A DNA stretch of 29,142 nt, from positions 1-29,142 of the forward strand of contig NZ_JBHSAP010000001.1 in the NCBI RefSeq assembly GCF_042650125.1, given 5' to 3'. The translations under genes were made by a program, and so were the position numbers. Shown here in pieces: positions 15,302-23,871 of this stretch; position 1 is the stretch's first letter, and the number at the start of each line of letters is the position of its first letter. The stretch is from Salinithrix halophila (GTDB lineage: Bacteria; Bacillota; Bacilli; Thermoactinomycetales; DSM-45169). The notes beneath the pieces were generated by a model. It was not told the origin of the DNA. It saw only the letters and a list, made by a program, of their open reading frames with translations, and made no database searches.

Positions 15302-15700
15302 CTATCCACTCCCTTTTAAATAAAGATCCGCTTCGAATAAGGCGGTAAATATCCCACCGTAGCTGTCCCGTTCAACGAAATTCGCGGGCGTTATCAAGTT
15401 GCAGGTAACAAATTGGTAGGAGTCGTCCGCGCTCGGAATCGCCCCGTTCCTCAGCAGATCAAGCGCTAGCGCAACATCCTCGCAGGTTTGATATGCTAAG
15501 CGCTCGTTCTTGTGCCGCGTCAGGAGTTGAAACGCATAGACGAAATGCCGCCCATCGCCCATATCCTTCTCCGGCTGTATCCCCGGCGTCTGGCGGATAC
15601 AAATATCATTGTCATCAATGAGCATCCCAACGGAAAGCGGCGTTTTGTATAGGGTGAAATTGGTCTCGATGTACGTTTTCAGTTGGTCAAAAAAGTCCAT
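15302..15700 (-). CDS. Tail terminator / minor capsid-like protein
   Basis: A 132-residue protein (DFFDQLKTYIETNFTLYKTPLSVGMLIDDNDICIRQTPGIQPEKDMGDGRHFVYAFQLLTRHKNERLAYQTCEDVALAL). By size, fold-like pattern and place just upstream of the major tail gene it matches the tail-terminator proteins of A118-like phages, which cap the tube and join it to the head connector. Confidence 0.72.
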   Translation of the reverse strand: MDFFDQLKTYIETNFTLYKTPLSVGMLIDDNDICIRQTPGIQPEKDMGDGRHFVYAFQLLTRHKNERLAYQTCEDVALALDLLRNGAIPSADDSYQFVTCNLITPANFVERDSYGGIFTALFEADLYLKGSG

Positions 15701-15706
15701 CGCCCG

Positions 15707-16060
15707 TCACCCTTTCGCGTTCCGTCTGGTCGTCTGCTTCAACACCTTTACCCACCCGGCTAGGTGTGCGGATTTGGCCCGGTTGAACCACAAACCCCCG
15801 GCGTTAGGATTTTTGTCCCTCGAAAACTTATATTGCGGGTTGTAGAAGAGGCGGCGGGCATATGGGGTATTCCATATGATTTTTCCGCTTCCGATCTGCG
15901 TTGCCCGGATCGAAGAAGCGATTAATTCCCCCGTATCCTCCGGGGCATAAAAGTTGGAATCCTTCAAGACCTGTGCATCCAGTTCCTTTTGCCCTTCTTC
16001 CGCCACCCGCGCTAACTTCTTTTCGATGTCTCTGGGGTCAAACCTTACTTTGAATTTCAT
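15707..16060 (-). CDS. Minor capsid protein (Minor_capsid_2-like)
   Basis: A 117-residue protein (KFKVRFDPRDIEKKLARVAEEGQKELDAQVLKDSNFYAPEDTGELIASS... NTPYARRLFYNPQYKFSRDKNPNAGGLWFNRAKS). The PEDTGxL and 'YARRLYYN...AxGLWFxxAK' motifs are those of the Minor_capsid_2 / HK97 gp10-like family, a head-tail joining or neck protein. It overlaps the preceding gene by 4 bp. Confidence 0.82.
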   Translation of the reverse strand: MKFKVRFDPRDIEKKLARVAEEGQKELDAQVLKDSNFYAPEDTGELIASSIRATQIGSGKIIWNTPYARRLFYNPQYKFSRDKNPNAGGLWFNRAKSAHLAGWVKVLKQTTRRNAKG

Positions 16061-16404
16061 CTTAGCCCCACCTCGTAATGATGGAGAGAAGCATCATCAT
16101 ACATAGGAGATACTCGAACGATTTCATAAGCCTGTCCCTCCCATGTCACTCGTCCCCTCTCCTCCATCGCAATAAAGGGGGAAGAATGAACAGCATCCAA
16201 ATACAAAACAAAACGAACATCAATGTTATCCTTGATGCTCGTTCGGGCAACAAATTCCCCCACTGTGGGCGTAGACACTCGCACATTAGAGATGGTGATA
16301 GGATCGGCGGGTTCCGTGTTCCATCCCCCATCGACCACGGGCGCTTGATATTGCACCCTATGGAGTAGGAGATGGCGGGGAATTGGTTTAGCCCCCATGG
16401 ACAT
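16057..16404 (-). CDS. Minor capsid protein / head closure (Minor_capsid_1-like)
   Basis: A 115-residue beta-rich protein (IPRHLLLHRVQYQAPVVDGGWNTEPADPITISNVRVSTPT... VLYLDAVHSSPFIAMEERGRVTWEGQAYEIVRVSPMYDD). It matches the Minor_capsid_1 family, the head-closure (stopper) ring that seals the connector after packaging. Two in-frame ATGs (first and third codons) share the AAGGGG site. It overlaps its upstream neighbour by 17 bp and its downstream neighbour by 4 bp. Confidence 0.82.
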   Translation of the reverse strand: MSMGAKPIPRHLLLHRVQYQAPVVDGGWNTEPADPITISNVRVSTPTVGEFVARTSIKDNIDVRFVLYLDAVHSSPFIAMEERGRVTWEGQAYEIVRVSPMYDDASLHHYEVGLR

Positions 16405-16801
16405 GCACCCCTTGATATAGGAGGCCTGTAGGCGCTAAAAAGGATAGGGCGCATGGGCTTACCCGCTGAATGTCCCGGTTTCCCTCTGCTCCCCCTGAAC
16501 CGCTACCGGAATAGCTGAATGACCCAACGGTGACGCTTTGCAAATTATCCGTTCCGGCGTTTATATCCGCGTCCCCGCCCTGAACCACATAAAATTCCAC
16601 TTGTGCAGCAGTCGCCTTCTTAACCAAATCTTGCATCACTATGGGCAGCGTGGAAAAATCCTCTTTGTACATTTTGAAACCCGTCACTTGATCGACGGTA
16701 TCACTTGCCCGCTTGATGTATCTGGACAAGTCGGCAGGATCAGGAGGCATTGCGCCTCTATAATCGTTCTCGTAGTAATCCGGGGTGATGTATTCCGTCA
16801 T
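16388..16801 (-). CDS. Head-tail adaptor protein
   Basis: A 137-residue protein (MTEYITPDYYENDYRGAMPPDPADLSRYIKRASDTVDQVTGFKMYKEDFSTLPIVMQDLVKKATAAQVEFYVVQGGDADI... VGSFSYSGSGSGG). The helical N-terminal part and glycine/serine-rich tail fit the gp6/gp15-like adaptor that binds under the portal. The assignment rests on pattern plus position between the capsid and head-closure genes. Confidence 0.75.
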   Translation of the reverse strand: MTEYITPDYYENDYRGAMPPDPADLSRYIKRASDTVDQVTGFKMYKEDFSTLPIVMQDLVKKATAAQVEFYVVQGGDADINAGTDNLQSVTVGSFSYSGSGSGGAEGNRDIQRVSPCALSFLAPTGLLYQGVHVHGG

Positions 16802-16814
16802 GCTTCACCCCTCC

Positions 16815-17045
16815 TTATTTGTCCGCCTTCTTTTTCGCCTTTTTCGTCTCCGCTAACTCTTCCTTCAACCGCTCGATTTCATCAAGCGCCTTGTTTAACT
16901 CGGAAATGGGAACGGATCGGCCCCCGGTTGCCCGTTTGACCACCTTCCCCTTGTCGTTGATTTGGTCGTATCCCTGTTGCAAATAGCTAGGTACCGAGCT
17001 ATCGGAAACAGTTAAAACGCGGTTAGCCTTTTTCACCTTTGGCAT
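16815..17045 (-). CDS. Small charged phage protein
   Basis: A 76-residue, strongly basic/acidic protein ending in a predicted coiled coil with a lysine-rich tail (ELNKALDEIERLKEELAETKKAKKKADK). I do not recognise a family of known function. Small proteins like this often lie between the major capsid and connector genes; a role in head assembly is only a guess from position. Confidence 0.7.
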   Translation of the reverse strand: MPKVKKANRVLTVSDSSVPSYLQQGYDQINDKGKVVKRATGGRSVPISELNKALDEIERLKEELAETKKAKKKADK

Positions 17046-17062
17046 GGTATCCCTCCTTAATC

Positions 17063-17094
17063 AAAATAAAAAGAGAGAGCATCAAACTCCCTCT
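17063..17094 (-). terminator. Terminator after the major capsid gene
   Basis: AGAGGGAG/CTCTCTCT, an 8-bp stem with one G-U pair and a 7-nt loop, followed on the minus strand by TTTTTATTTT. It begins 2 bp after the major capsid stop. It is probably leaky, since the connector and tail genes lie downstream in the same direction. Confidence 0.75.
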
Positions 17095-17095
17095 A

Positions 17096-17992
17096 TTAAG
17101 CAACTACTGTGGTATTAAACTGGATTCCCGCTGCTTTTTGCTCAATAGCGAAAAGATCCCAGTAAAGCCGCTCATAGTACAACCATTTGCCCCCCGTGGT
17201 GGCACTCGGTTGATCCATACTTACAAACTCGTATCGTTGCGGCGTAATGACGGTCAATGGATGGACAGCAATCATATTAATTTGATCGGCTCCCGTAGCA
17301 GGTACGGCCCCATCGGTAAAATTGTAAGCTGTTTTCATACGACTTGAGGGGACTCTAACAATAGTCACATCATCCAGTGAACGGGTATTCCGGTTGATGG
17401 ATTGCGTGTTTTGATCTACGCGAATATGACGTTCAATTTCCTGCGCCCTCTTCAATACTTTATAAACCGCCGGGGTGACATAAAGATAACGGCCCTCCTC
17501 GGGGACTTCCGCCTCGTCCATAGCTTCCATGAAGTTATCAAAAACCCCCAATACATTAGTTGCGTCCAAGGCCGTATTATCAGCAGTTCCGCCGAAGGTG
17601 GTAAACTCGCTGTACAGTTTGGAGGCTGCATATTTGTCCAGCTCGGGGATTTTATGTTCATCATTGAAAACCCGCGTGATGTTGGCGACGGATGAAGCCA
17701 TGTTTGTTTCGTCGACGTCCATCGGATCAACAAGGGTTCTAAATTCCCGATCATGCGCCAACGTTTTCGCGGCCCAACTGTTATCAACTCGCCGCGTAGC
17801 GGTTCCCAAACTATCACGGTCTACGTCAACAAATCCGCCCGTGGTAATCGTCGGGATTTGCACGGTTTTAGCGTTGCTCCAACGAATGTTTGCGTTATTG
17901 GGTGTAGAATACAAAGCGTTGAATTTCAGCGCATCGGAAAACTTTTGCTGCAATGCTTGTTGATACTGCTCGGCATAATTCAATACCGCCAT
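17096..17992 (-). CDS. Major capsid protein
   Basis: A 298-residue HK97-fold capsid protein (AVLNYAEQYQQALQQKFSDALKFNALYSTPNNANIRWSNAKTVQIPTITTGGFVDVDRDSLGTATRRVDNSWAAKTLAHDREFRTLVDPMDVDETN... TPAVYKVLKRA). The N-terminus lacks a long protease-cleaved delta domain, in agreement with the separate scaffold gene just upstream. It lies 15 bp after the scaffold and is followed at once by an intrinsic terminator, as suits the most abundant virion protein. Confidence 0.9.
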   Translation of the reverse strand: MAVLNYAEQYQQALQQKFSDALKFNALYSTPNNANIRWSNAKTVQIPTITTGGFVDVDRDSLGTATRRVDNSWAAKTLAHDREFRTLVDPMDVDETNMASSVANITRVFNDEHKIPELDKYAASKLYSEFTTFGGTADNTALDATNVLGVFDNFMEAMDEAEVPEEGRYLYVTPAVYKVLKRAQEIERHIRVDQNTQSINRNTRSLDDVTIVRVPSSRMKTAYNFTDGAVPATGADQINMIAVHPLTVITPQRYEFVSMDQPSATTGGKWLYYERLYWDLFAIEQKAAGIQFNTTVVA

Positions 17993-18007
17993 AGGTTAAC
18001 ACTCCCT

Positions 18008-18622
18008 TTATCGTTTAAATGCTTCCAACCACTTATCCATGTCGGATTGTGGCTGTTTTTGATGCTGGCCCGTGGTGAATTTGGGCTTTTTCTCTTCCTG
18101 CTCTTGCTCCCCTTTGAAATGCGGGTAGCGCTCCACAACTTTTTGGATCGCCGCATCCATGTCCGTTTCGTCATCCACAAGGTTTTTCGCCAATGTAACA
18201 ACATCCGCCACCGCGTCAGCGTTAACCCCCGCTTTGACGGCGGACATTTGCGCTTTCAGGGTGGCGTTTTCGTTGGCAATCGTGCTGTGCTGTTGTTCCA
18301 GTTCCTTCAATCGTTCGGCCTGTTTCTCGGTTTCACTCATTTGCGATTCCTGCCATTCTCGAAACTTCTTCAATCCTTCTTTTGCGTTGTCAAAGTTATC
18401 AACGCCCAACTGCTTCAAAATCTTTTCTTCCGCTCTTCTCTTCTCTTTCGTTGCGATACGGTTTATGTCGTCCTGCGTAAACGTCTTTTCTTCTCCCCCA
18501 TCTTGAGGGTCGTTATTATCTCCCGCGTCTCCGGCCTGCGGGTCGGCCCCGTCCCCTCCGTCGTCGCCGCCTTGATCGGCGAAAAACTGGAGGTTCATTT
18601 TCAGCGGTTCAAATTTATCCAT
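18008..18622 (-). CDS. Capsid scaffold protein
   Basis: A 204-residue acidic, coiled-coil protein with the characteristic MNLQFFAD near its start (residues 9-16), an Asp/Gly-rich low-complexity segment (about 17-45), a central coiled coil (EKEKRRAEEKILKQL... SETEKQAERLKELEQQHSTIANENATLKAQM) and a charged C-terminal end (DMDKWLEAFKR) that would bind the capsid protein. This is the DUF4355/GP20-type scaffold of Gram-positive siphophages. GGGAGG lies 9 nt before the ATG. Confidence 0.85.
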   Translation of the reverse strand: MDKFEPLKMNLQFFADQGGDDGGDGADPQAGDAGDNNDPQDGGEEKTFTQDDINRIATKEKRRAEEKILKQLGVDNFDNAKEGLKKFREWQESQMSETEKQAERLKELEQQHSTIANENATLKAQMSAVKAGVNADAVADVVTLAKNLVDDETDMDAAIQKVVERYPHFKGEQEQEEKKPKFTTGQHQKQPQSDMDKWLEAFKR

Positions 18623-18706
18623 CGGTTCATACCTCCCGTAAAGGGTGTTCTTCTTCCGTTTTATTTATAGCGTCCACTACGGATAAACGGACAGCCCCCA
18701 AAAGGT

Positions 18707-19819
18707 TTAAGAATGAATCTGTTCCCGATCTCTCCGCCTCGTCCGGCCTGTCTCCTCGATAAATTTCCTCATTCGGGCTTGTCTTGCCCTAACCAACTTC
18801 CGTGCCTCTTTCGCTCCTTCTTCGTCCCCTGCGGCCTCCAACATGCGGGCCTCGGTTTTCGCCTGTCTAATGGCCCTTTCAAGCCGCCTTTGTATCTGGC
18901 TGTTCTTATATGCCCGGTCGTTTTCTTCCTTCGGATAGCGGTTGTATCGCTTTTGGGATATGCCAGGGAAAAACGGGTATTGGAAATGCCCGCAATTGAT
19001 CCCGAAAAGGCCGTCCGGCTGGCCCCTGCTCGTGTCCGCCAATGTTGGATACCCTTGCGTGCGCCCACTCCGGCTGTATATGCGCCCCTGATACGGCGCA
19101 CATTTGGGACGTGCCCCAGCGTGGCTTGATACCTCCACCAAATCAACACCCCACCCACCAAAGCGGGCATCCTGCATTTCGTTTGTGATTTGGCTGCTCA
19201 TCGTCCGCACAACCATGGACACATAACCCTCAGCGCTCCATTTACGCCCTGCCTTGTCGATCAATGCCGGGATTCCTTGCCGCGCCCACTGCTTGATGGT
19301 TGATCGGATCGCCTGTTTTGGGGTTTTTGTCCCGGCCAAAACTTCCGCCGTGGTGTGGTTAATGATGTCCCGGTATACCTGTTGGGATTGTGAAAGCAAG
19401 GTTGAATTGACAAGGTTGAGCGTATCTGTCGCCTGTTTTTCGTAGGTCTCAAGGATACGGGTGATGGTCGGATCTTCCACGGGCGGCGGCGGCTCGGTGA
19501 TCGGTGCGCCTTTTCTCAATGCCGCTGCTAAAAGAGACTCGTTCGGCCCGATCCCCTCCACCCCGGCCTCCCGGAGCAGGTTCATGAAGTCCCTCGGCCC
19601 AATCCCCGCCATACGTGCCAAGATCGTTATATTTTCTTTCGTTAACCCACCTAGCTGGTTTAGTTTGTTGGCTTGCCATTTAATCACATTGTCAACTAAA
19701 CGGCCCTCTTCGCTTTTTAGTCGCTTGGCTATACTGATCAACATTTCCGTTTGTATCTGGTTGTATAGGTTAATCAGCGGTTGGGAAAGTTGCTGTAATC
19801 GTTCCAGGGTGATCGGCAT
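18707..19819 (-). CDS. Minor capsid protein 2 (Phage_min_cap2, MuF-like position)
   Basis: A 370-residue minor head protein. It matches Phage_min_cap2: helical N-terminal half (PITLERLQQLSQPLINLYNQIQTEMLISIAKRL) and a C-terminal part with SSHAGARPKCAPYQGRIYS and FGINCGHFQYPFFPG, the conserved histidine/cysteine motifs of this family, then a basic tail. It is encoded directly after the portal gene with a 1-bp TAATG overlap, the usual place for a protein packed inside the head near the portal. No toxin domain is fused to it, unlike some MuF proteins. Confidence 0.88.
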   Translation of the reverse strand: MPITLERLQQLSQPLINLYNQIQTEMLISIAKRLKSEEGRLVDNVIKWQANKLNQLGGLTKENITILARMAGIGPRDFMNLLREAGVEGIGPNESLLAAALRKGAPITEPPPPVEDPTITRILETYEKQATDTLNLVNSTLLSQSQQVYRDIINHTTAEVLAGTKTPKQAIRSTIKQWARQGIPALIDKAGRKWSAEGYVSMVVRTMSSQITNEMQDARFGGWGVDLVEVSSHAGARPKCAPYQGRIYSRSGRTQGYPTLADTSRGQPDGLFGINCGHFQYPFFPGISQKRYNRYPKEENDRAYKNSQIQRRLERAIRQAKTEARMLEAAGDEEGAKEARKLVRARQARMRKFIEETGRTRRRDREQIHS

Positions 19820-21372
19820 TAGTCACCACCGCCCCCGCCGCCTCCCTCGTCGCCCTGCTGCCCTCCGTCTTGCCCAAACATATCGAATACATCCGGCGTG
19901 TCCGTCGCCGTCTCCTCTCTCACGGCCTCCACCATTTCCGCCGCTTGTTCTTCGGTTAGAGCAAGGATTTTTTCAAGGGCAAAGGCTTTCGTGATAATCC
20001 CCTGTTGGAGTAGCTTTAGATAAAAGTCGGCGTTAGCGTTCCGGTCTTCTGCAATACTGTCGTCAAAATCAACGGTAACATCAAAATCGGCGGGCATGTC
20101 GAAAAGCCCGTATAGCTCGGCCACCTCCCCAATAGAGGTAATAAGGTCTTTTAGCGCTTCCTCAATGACCGTCTCATGGCTGTTCTTGCTTCGGAAAGTC
20201 TTGCTGTTCTCGCTGACAACTTCCGTTGCCGTCTTCACTCCCTGGCCGTCAAAGGAAAAAGCCCCCGGACTAAATCCAATTTGCATAGCAAAAACATCTA
20301 ACAACGATTGGATAGCGCTTGTGTGTTCCTCCACGCGCAATTCTACACTGTTATCAAAGATTTTTTGTTGATCCGCCATGTCAAAATTGAACGCCTCATA
20401 GGCTTCGTCTGTCGCATCGAAATAACGTTTCAAATCCCCTGTTTGTGGGTCAACAACGGTTTTAATCGCCGTGGCGGGAACAATGATTCGCTTTTTACCT
20501 AGGCGAAACTCCCGGATCAAACTATCGAAAGCGATATCGAGCGCTTTGACGGTGTCTATCGCGTTGGCAAACAAAGAAATCCCCAACGGGGATTGAAGGT
20601 CAAAGCTATTCGCAATGTTGGGCTTGATGTAGACGAATAGCGGCCTTGACAGCCCGTCTATCCTCACCTCATCCTCCAAATCAGGATAAAGTGTATCCAG
20701 CGAAACCAACACGCCTAGCTCGTTCTCCATGTCGGATCGGAATAGCTGGTTACGGATGACATAGGTTTGTCCCTCCCATTGATGCCATTCTAGGAGGGTA
20801 TACCAATACTTGCCCTTGCGGGTCACATTCACGAAAAGCCCCTCTGAAATGTGATCGTTGGAGTAGGAAAGCGGCACAAAGCAATCCGCCGTTGCATAAG
20901 TGATTTGGATTCGAGTTTGCCCGGCCCGGTCGGTTTCGGCGTATACTTTCGGGACGATGCCGCCCAGCGCAAACATATATTCCAATCGGTCTTGAAATAC
21001 CTTGTGGAATTTGTTGTACTCAAATACGCTTTTGATCTCTTCCGAGAATCTTTCATCGGAAATGTTGATCGTACATTTTTCGTTAAACACCAACCGTGCC
21101 ATTTCTTCACTTGCTATTTTCGGCATTCGGAGTGTATTCATGCGGCGTTTTCTCGTCCCCTGCCCAATCGTATTGTATTCGACGCGGTGAAAGGGCATGC
21201 CGTCAATGTCCTGCGCTAGATACCCTTTGTATAGATCAAGCCACATGGTAATTAACTTATAGTAATCGTCGGTGATCGGGATGTTTTTAAGGTCTGATAC
21301 TGTCCTTATGTTCTTAATCAAGCCCATTCGGTTTAACACCCCCTTTATCTTCGCTATAAGCCCTTTCAACAC
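19819..21372 (-). CDS. Portal protein (A118-type)
   Basis: A 517-residue portal protein matching the A118/SPP1-type family: NIPITDDYYKLITMWLDLYKGYL... TLRMPKIASEEMARLVFNEKCTI... ITYATADCFVPLSYSNDHISEGLFVNVTRKGKYWYTLLEWHQWEG. Twelve copies form the head vertex through which DNA enters and leaves. The C-terminus ends in a Gly/Asp-rich tail. GTG at 21372 is used with GGTGAGG upstream, though a TTG one codon later is possible. It lies 22 bp after the terminase large subunit. Confidence 0.9.
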   Translation of the reverse strand: MLKGLIAKIKGVLNRMGLIKNIRTVSDLKNIPITDDYYKLITMWLDLYKGYLAQDIDGMPFHRVEYNTIGQGTRKRRMNTLRMPKIASEEMARLVFNEKCTINISDERFSEEIKSVFEYNKFHKVFQDRLEYMFALGGIVPKVYAETDRAGQTRIQITYATADCFVPLSYSNDHISEGLFVNVTRKGKYWYTLLEWHQWEGQTYVIRNQLFRSDMENELGVLVSLDTLYPDLEDEVRIDGLSRPLFVYIKPNIANSFDLQSPLGISLFANAIDTVKALDIAFDSLIREFRLGKKRIIVPATAIKTVVDPQTGDLKRYFDATDEAYEAFNFDMADQQKIFDNSVELRVEEHTSAIQSLLDVFAMQIGFSPGAFSFDGQGVKTATEVVSENSKTFRSKNSHETVIEEALKDLITSIGEVAELYGLFDMPADFDVTVDFDDSIAEDRNANADFYLKLLQQGIITKAFALEKILALTEEQAAEMVEAVREETATDTPDVFDMFGQDGGQQGDEGGGGGGGD

Positions 21373-21394
21373 CGCCCCTCACCCCCTTCTCGCC

Positions 21395-22660
21395 TCACAA
21401 TACATAACGCTTATAGAAATAGTTGACGGCATATCTAAACTCATCTAATGCGTGGTTGAAATCGTCTATCGGCTTGCCGTTGTCACCCCGGCAGTACATT
21501 CCAACCTCTTTGATAAAGTTGTAGTGATCGTATTTTGGGTTGTCGACAAGAAAAAAACGCTCCTCTGATATGGCGTTTTGCGCTCGTTCTATTCCTACTT
21601 CGATACCCTTCACGCTCCCCTTGATATCCTTGGCGTTGTTGTCCGCTGGCCTTGTGTCGATCCCCACCATGTGTAATTCTTCCCGGAGTGATCGGCAAGA
21701 TGGATCGACGAAAAATTCCGCCCACCGCATTTCGTAGCTTTTAGCGCACCACTCCACAAACGCCTTTATCTCCCGCGCATAAACAGACATCGCCTTAACC
21801 TGCCCGGTCTCGGCCCCGCTGTGGTAGTAATGCGCCACGCGGTTTAATCTAAACCCTCCATCGTGCCGGGTGACAATATTACATGAAACGCTTGTCGCGT
21901 CACTCTGCCCGCCGTCTGCTGTGAAATACATTTCGTAAGGCTCCCCAAGTAAAGACGGCGTTACATGCTTTTCCATATCGAACATGCCATAGATAACGCC
22001 CTCCGGCATAACGCGTTTCCCTTCCCAGTCACGGGCGAATAGATAGGGGTTTTTCTCCAACGTCCGGCGGATTTCTTCTTTCCGTTCGTCGGTAATGATC
22101 GGGTTGTCATGGATCCTCCAATGCTTCCAGCGTGTGCGCTGTACGTCAAATACCTCTCGGATAACCGGGTGGTTCGGGGCGGGTGGGTTTAGGTCGGCCA
22201 AATGATACCGCATTTTGGCGGCAAACGTCCGGCGAAAGCATTCTTGAATCATGGACAGATGCAAAAGGTTGATCTCACAAAAAACCACGCTTCCAAGGCT
22301 CATACCCGTGATCGCCTTCACGCTGTCCGCCTTGCCGCCGCCCTTGTAATAAACACGCTTGATCCCGTTCGGCGTATAGGCTTCCAAATGATCGCCTTTT
22401 TCGTTGTGGCGGATGGATGCTAGATCGCCGAAAATGTATTTCAACCCCAGCCCATCGGATTCAATGAACAGCCGATAAGCCTGCTCCTGATTGTAGGCCG
22501 TAATTAGGTGGTTCTCGTCAGGTGTATTCACAAGATACCGTGCATAACGAAAAACGCCCGCCGTTGTCTTGCCGGATCGCGGTGTGCCCTCGTTCACCTC
22601 AAGAGCTACGTCAAACGGTGCACGTATAATTTCCTTTTGCTTCGGTGAAAACCTAATCAT
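21395..22660 (-). CDS. terL: Terminase large subunit
   Basis: A 421-residue DNA-packaging motor of the PBSX/phage_term_2 type. The ATPase domain has a Walker A GTPRSGKTT (residues 25-33) and a Walker B SVVFCEI with catalytic E129. The RNase H-like nuclease domain has candidate metal ligands D249 (YFTADGG), D319 (FFVDP) and D406 (NHALDEFRYA). It cuts phage concatemers and pumps DNA into the head. ATG at 22660 overlaps the small-subunit stop by 8 bp. Confidence 0.94.
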   Translation of the reverse strand: MIRFSPKQKEIIRAPFDVALEVNEGTPRSGKTTAGVFRYARYLVNTPDENHLITAYNQEQAYRLFIESDGLGLKYIFGDLASIRHNEKGDHLEAYTPNGIKRVYYKGGGKADSVKAITGMSLGSVVFCEINLLHLSMIQECFRRTFAAKMRYHLADLNPPAPNHPVIREVFDVQRTRWKHWRIHDNPIITDERKEEIRRTLEKNPYLFARDWEGKRVMPEGVIYGMFDMEKHVTPSLLGEPYEMYFTADGGQSDATSVSCNIVTRHDGGFRLNRVAHYYHSGAETGQVKAMSVYAREIKAFVEWCAKSYEMRWAEFFVDPSCRSLREELHMVGIDTRPADNNAKDIKGSVKGIEVGIERAQNAISEERFFLVDNPKYDHYNFIKEVGMYCRGDNGKPIDDFNHALDEFRYAVNYFYKRYVL

Positions 22661-23129
22661 CTCCGTTCACCACGTCAATAAGCGCATTCAATAGGCTTGT
22701 ATCCTTGGCAGCTCCTTTGAGCAGCTTCGTTTTCTCTTTGATGTACTCCGCTTCAGCCTCAGTCTTCGCTAGGCTTGCCAACACATTAAACCGCTTCATT
22801 AGGCTATCAATCGCCTTTTGTCGCTGGTTAATGTCGGCCCTTTTCTCTATAGCCTTTCCTGTGGGCGTTATAATCTCCTCCGTTGCTTCCCCTCTTGCTA
22901 TGCTCGTAAGGATTTCTAATGCCTCTGTAGCCCCTAGGATTCGCTCTGAGGCTATTTCTTTCATTCGTCCGTCGATATAGCCCAAAATTGCAGGTTTCTG
23001 CATGTTTTCTTGCCCGATCCTATGGGCGGTCTTTTCACTATACCCCGCCCGCCTTGCCGCCTCTGATGCATTCCCCGTCTCAATGTAATAATCAGCGAAA
23101 GCCTTTTGCTTTGGTGTCAGCTTCGCCAT
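22653..23129 (-). CDS. terS: Terminase small subunit
   Basis: A 158-residue protein: N-terminal DNA-binding HTH (LTPKQKAFADYYIETGNASEAARRAGYSEKTAHRIGQENMQKPAILGYI) typical of the Terminase_2 family, then a helical oligomerisation part. It recognises the packaging site and loads the large subunit. GGGGTGGTGAT precedes the ATG. It begins the structural operon together with the 43-residue gene upstream. Confidence 0.93.
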   Translation of the reverse strand: MAKLTPKQKAFADYYIETGNASEAARRAGYSEKTAHRIGQENMQKPAILGYIDGRMKEIASERILGATEALEILTSIARGEATEEIITPTGKAIEKRADINQRQKAIDSLMKRFNVLASLAKTEAEAEYIKEKTKLLKGAAKDTSLLNALIDVVNGDD

Positions 23130-23156
23130 ATCACCACCCCGATTCCATTACATCCC

Positions 23157-23288
23157 CTAGATGCGGTTTCGGCCCCCTCTCTCAATCAAATAATCAATCC
23201 CCCGAATGATCGCCTCGCCGATCAACACACCACTAACAGCACCAACAAAAAGGTTTCCAGCAAGTACCGGATCAAACCACCATGGCAT
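23157..23288 (-). CDS. 43-residue small membrane-like protein
   Basis: MPWWFDPVLAGNLFVGAVSGVLIGEAIIRGIDYLIERGGRNRI: one moderately hydrophobic stretch (residues 8-27) and a basic tail. The case for a real gene is a near-perfect GGAGGTGA ribosome site 7 nt before the ATG and its position right after a terminator, as first gene of the packaging operon, 27 bp before terS. Function is not recognised. Confidence 0.6.
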   Translation of the reverse strand: MPWWFDPVLAGNLFVGAVSGVLIGEAIIRGIDYLIERGGRNRI

Positions 23289-23308
23289 CCAAACATCACC
23301 TCCCATAG

Positions 23309-23332
23309 AAAAAGCACCTCAAAATGAGGTGC
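23309..23332 (-). terminator. Terminator between cargo and packaging operon
   Basis: GCACCTC/GAGGTGC stem (7 bp, 5-nt loop) followed by TTTTT on the minus strand, about 70 bp after the immunity gene. It shields the packaging operon from cargo transcription, or the reverse. Confidence 0.75.
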
Positions 23333-23404
23333 TATATAGAAAACTCATTCCTATTCATTTGGATAAAGTTTACCTATCTGGCCATATAACGACCATACTT
23401 TCGC

Positions 23405-23857
23405 CTAGATTTCTTCCGGTTCAATCCATTGCCCCTTTTGGAGGTGATAAAAGTCATCTTCTAAGCGAGCCACACAGGGCAATGGATAGCTTCCTCCACC
23501 TGCTTTATCAAAACACTTTGCCAGCCATTCCACATAGTATTTACGCCCAAACTCAATCAATTCATCTTCCAACTCATCTACATCTTCTTCATCTAGATCC
23601 AACTCATCCAAACCAAGGTCTCCAGTTAAATCGACACCAGCTATACCTGGCTCAGGATAGTTATGGATGTTAGATACACTGATAGCTGAGTGAACAGTAA
23701 TTGAAAGATACTCACCATCTGTTTCTAAGTCAAATAACAGAAAACGTGTATCCGATGGGTACTCTTTGGCCAAAACCTGTTTGATGCCTTTGATCGTATT
23801 CTCCTCTTCAGTCTGAATAATCTGTGTTACCTCTTGTTTGAGATCATCCAAATTCAT
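23405..23857 (-). CDS. Putative immunity protein for the WHH nuclease toxin
   Basis: A 150-residue, very acidic protein (GLDELDLDEEDVDELEDELIEFGRKYYVEWLAKCFDKAGGGSYPLP). I do not recognise a named family. It is called an immunity protein because it starts 14 bp after the toxin stop, is the only gene between the toxin and the terminator, is small and soluble, and is acidic enough to mask a basic nuclease tip, all usual for polymorphic-toxin immunity genes. ATG at 23857 is chosen; an upstream GTG (23866) sits too close to the AGGAGAGG site. Confidence 0.65.
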   Translation of the reverse strand: MNLDDLKQEVTQIIQTEEENTIKGIKQVLAKEYPSDTRFLLFDLETDGEYLSITVHSAISVSNIHNYPEPGIAGVDLTGDLGLDELDLDEEDVDELEDELIEFGRKYYVEWLAKCFDKAGGGSYPLPCVARLEDDFYHLQKGQWIEPEEI

Positions 23858-23871
23858 TTCCTTCACCTCTC

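Noticed and set aside
17753..18670. 305-residue plus-strand ORF
   Set aside because: Antisense to the scaffold and capsid genes, with Leu/Phe/Val-rich composition from antisense reading of charged codons.
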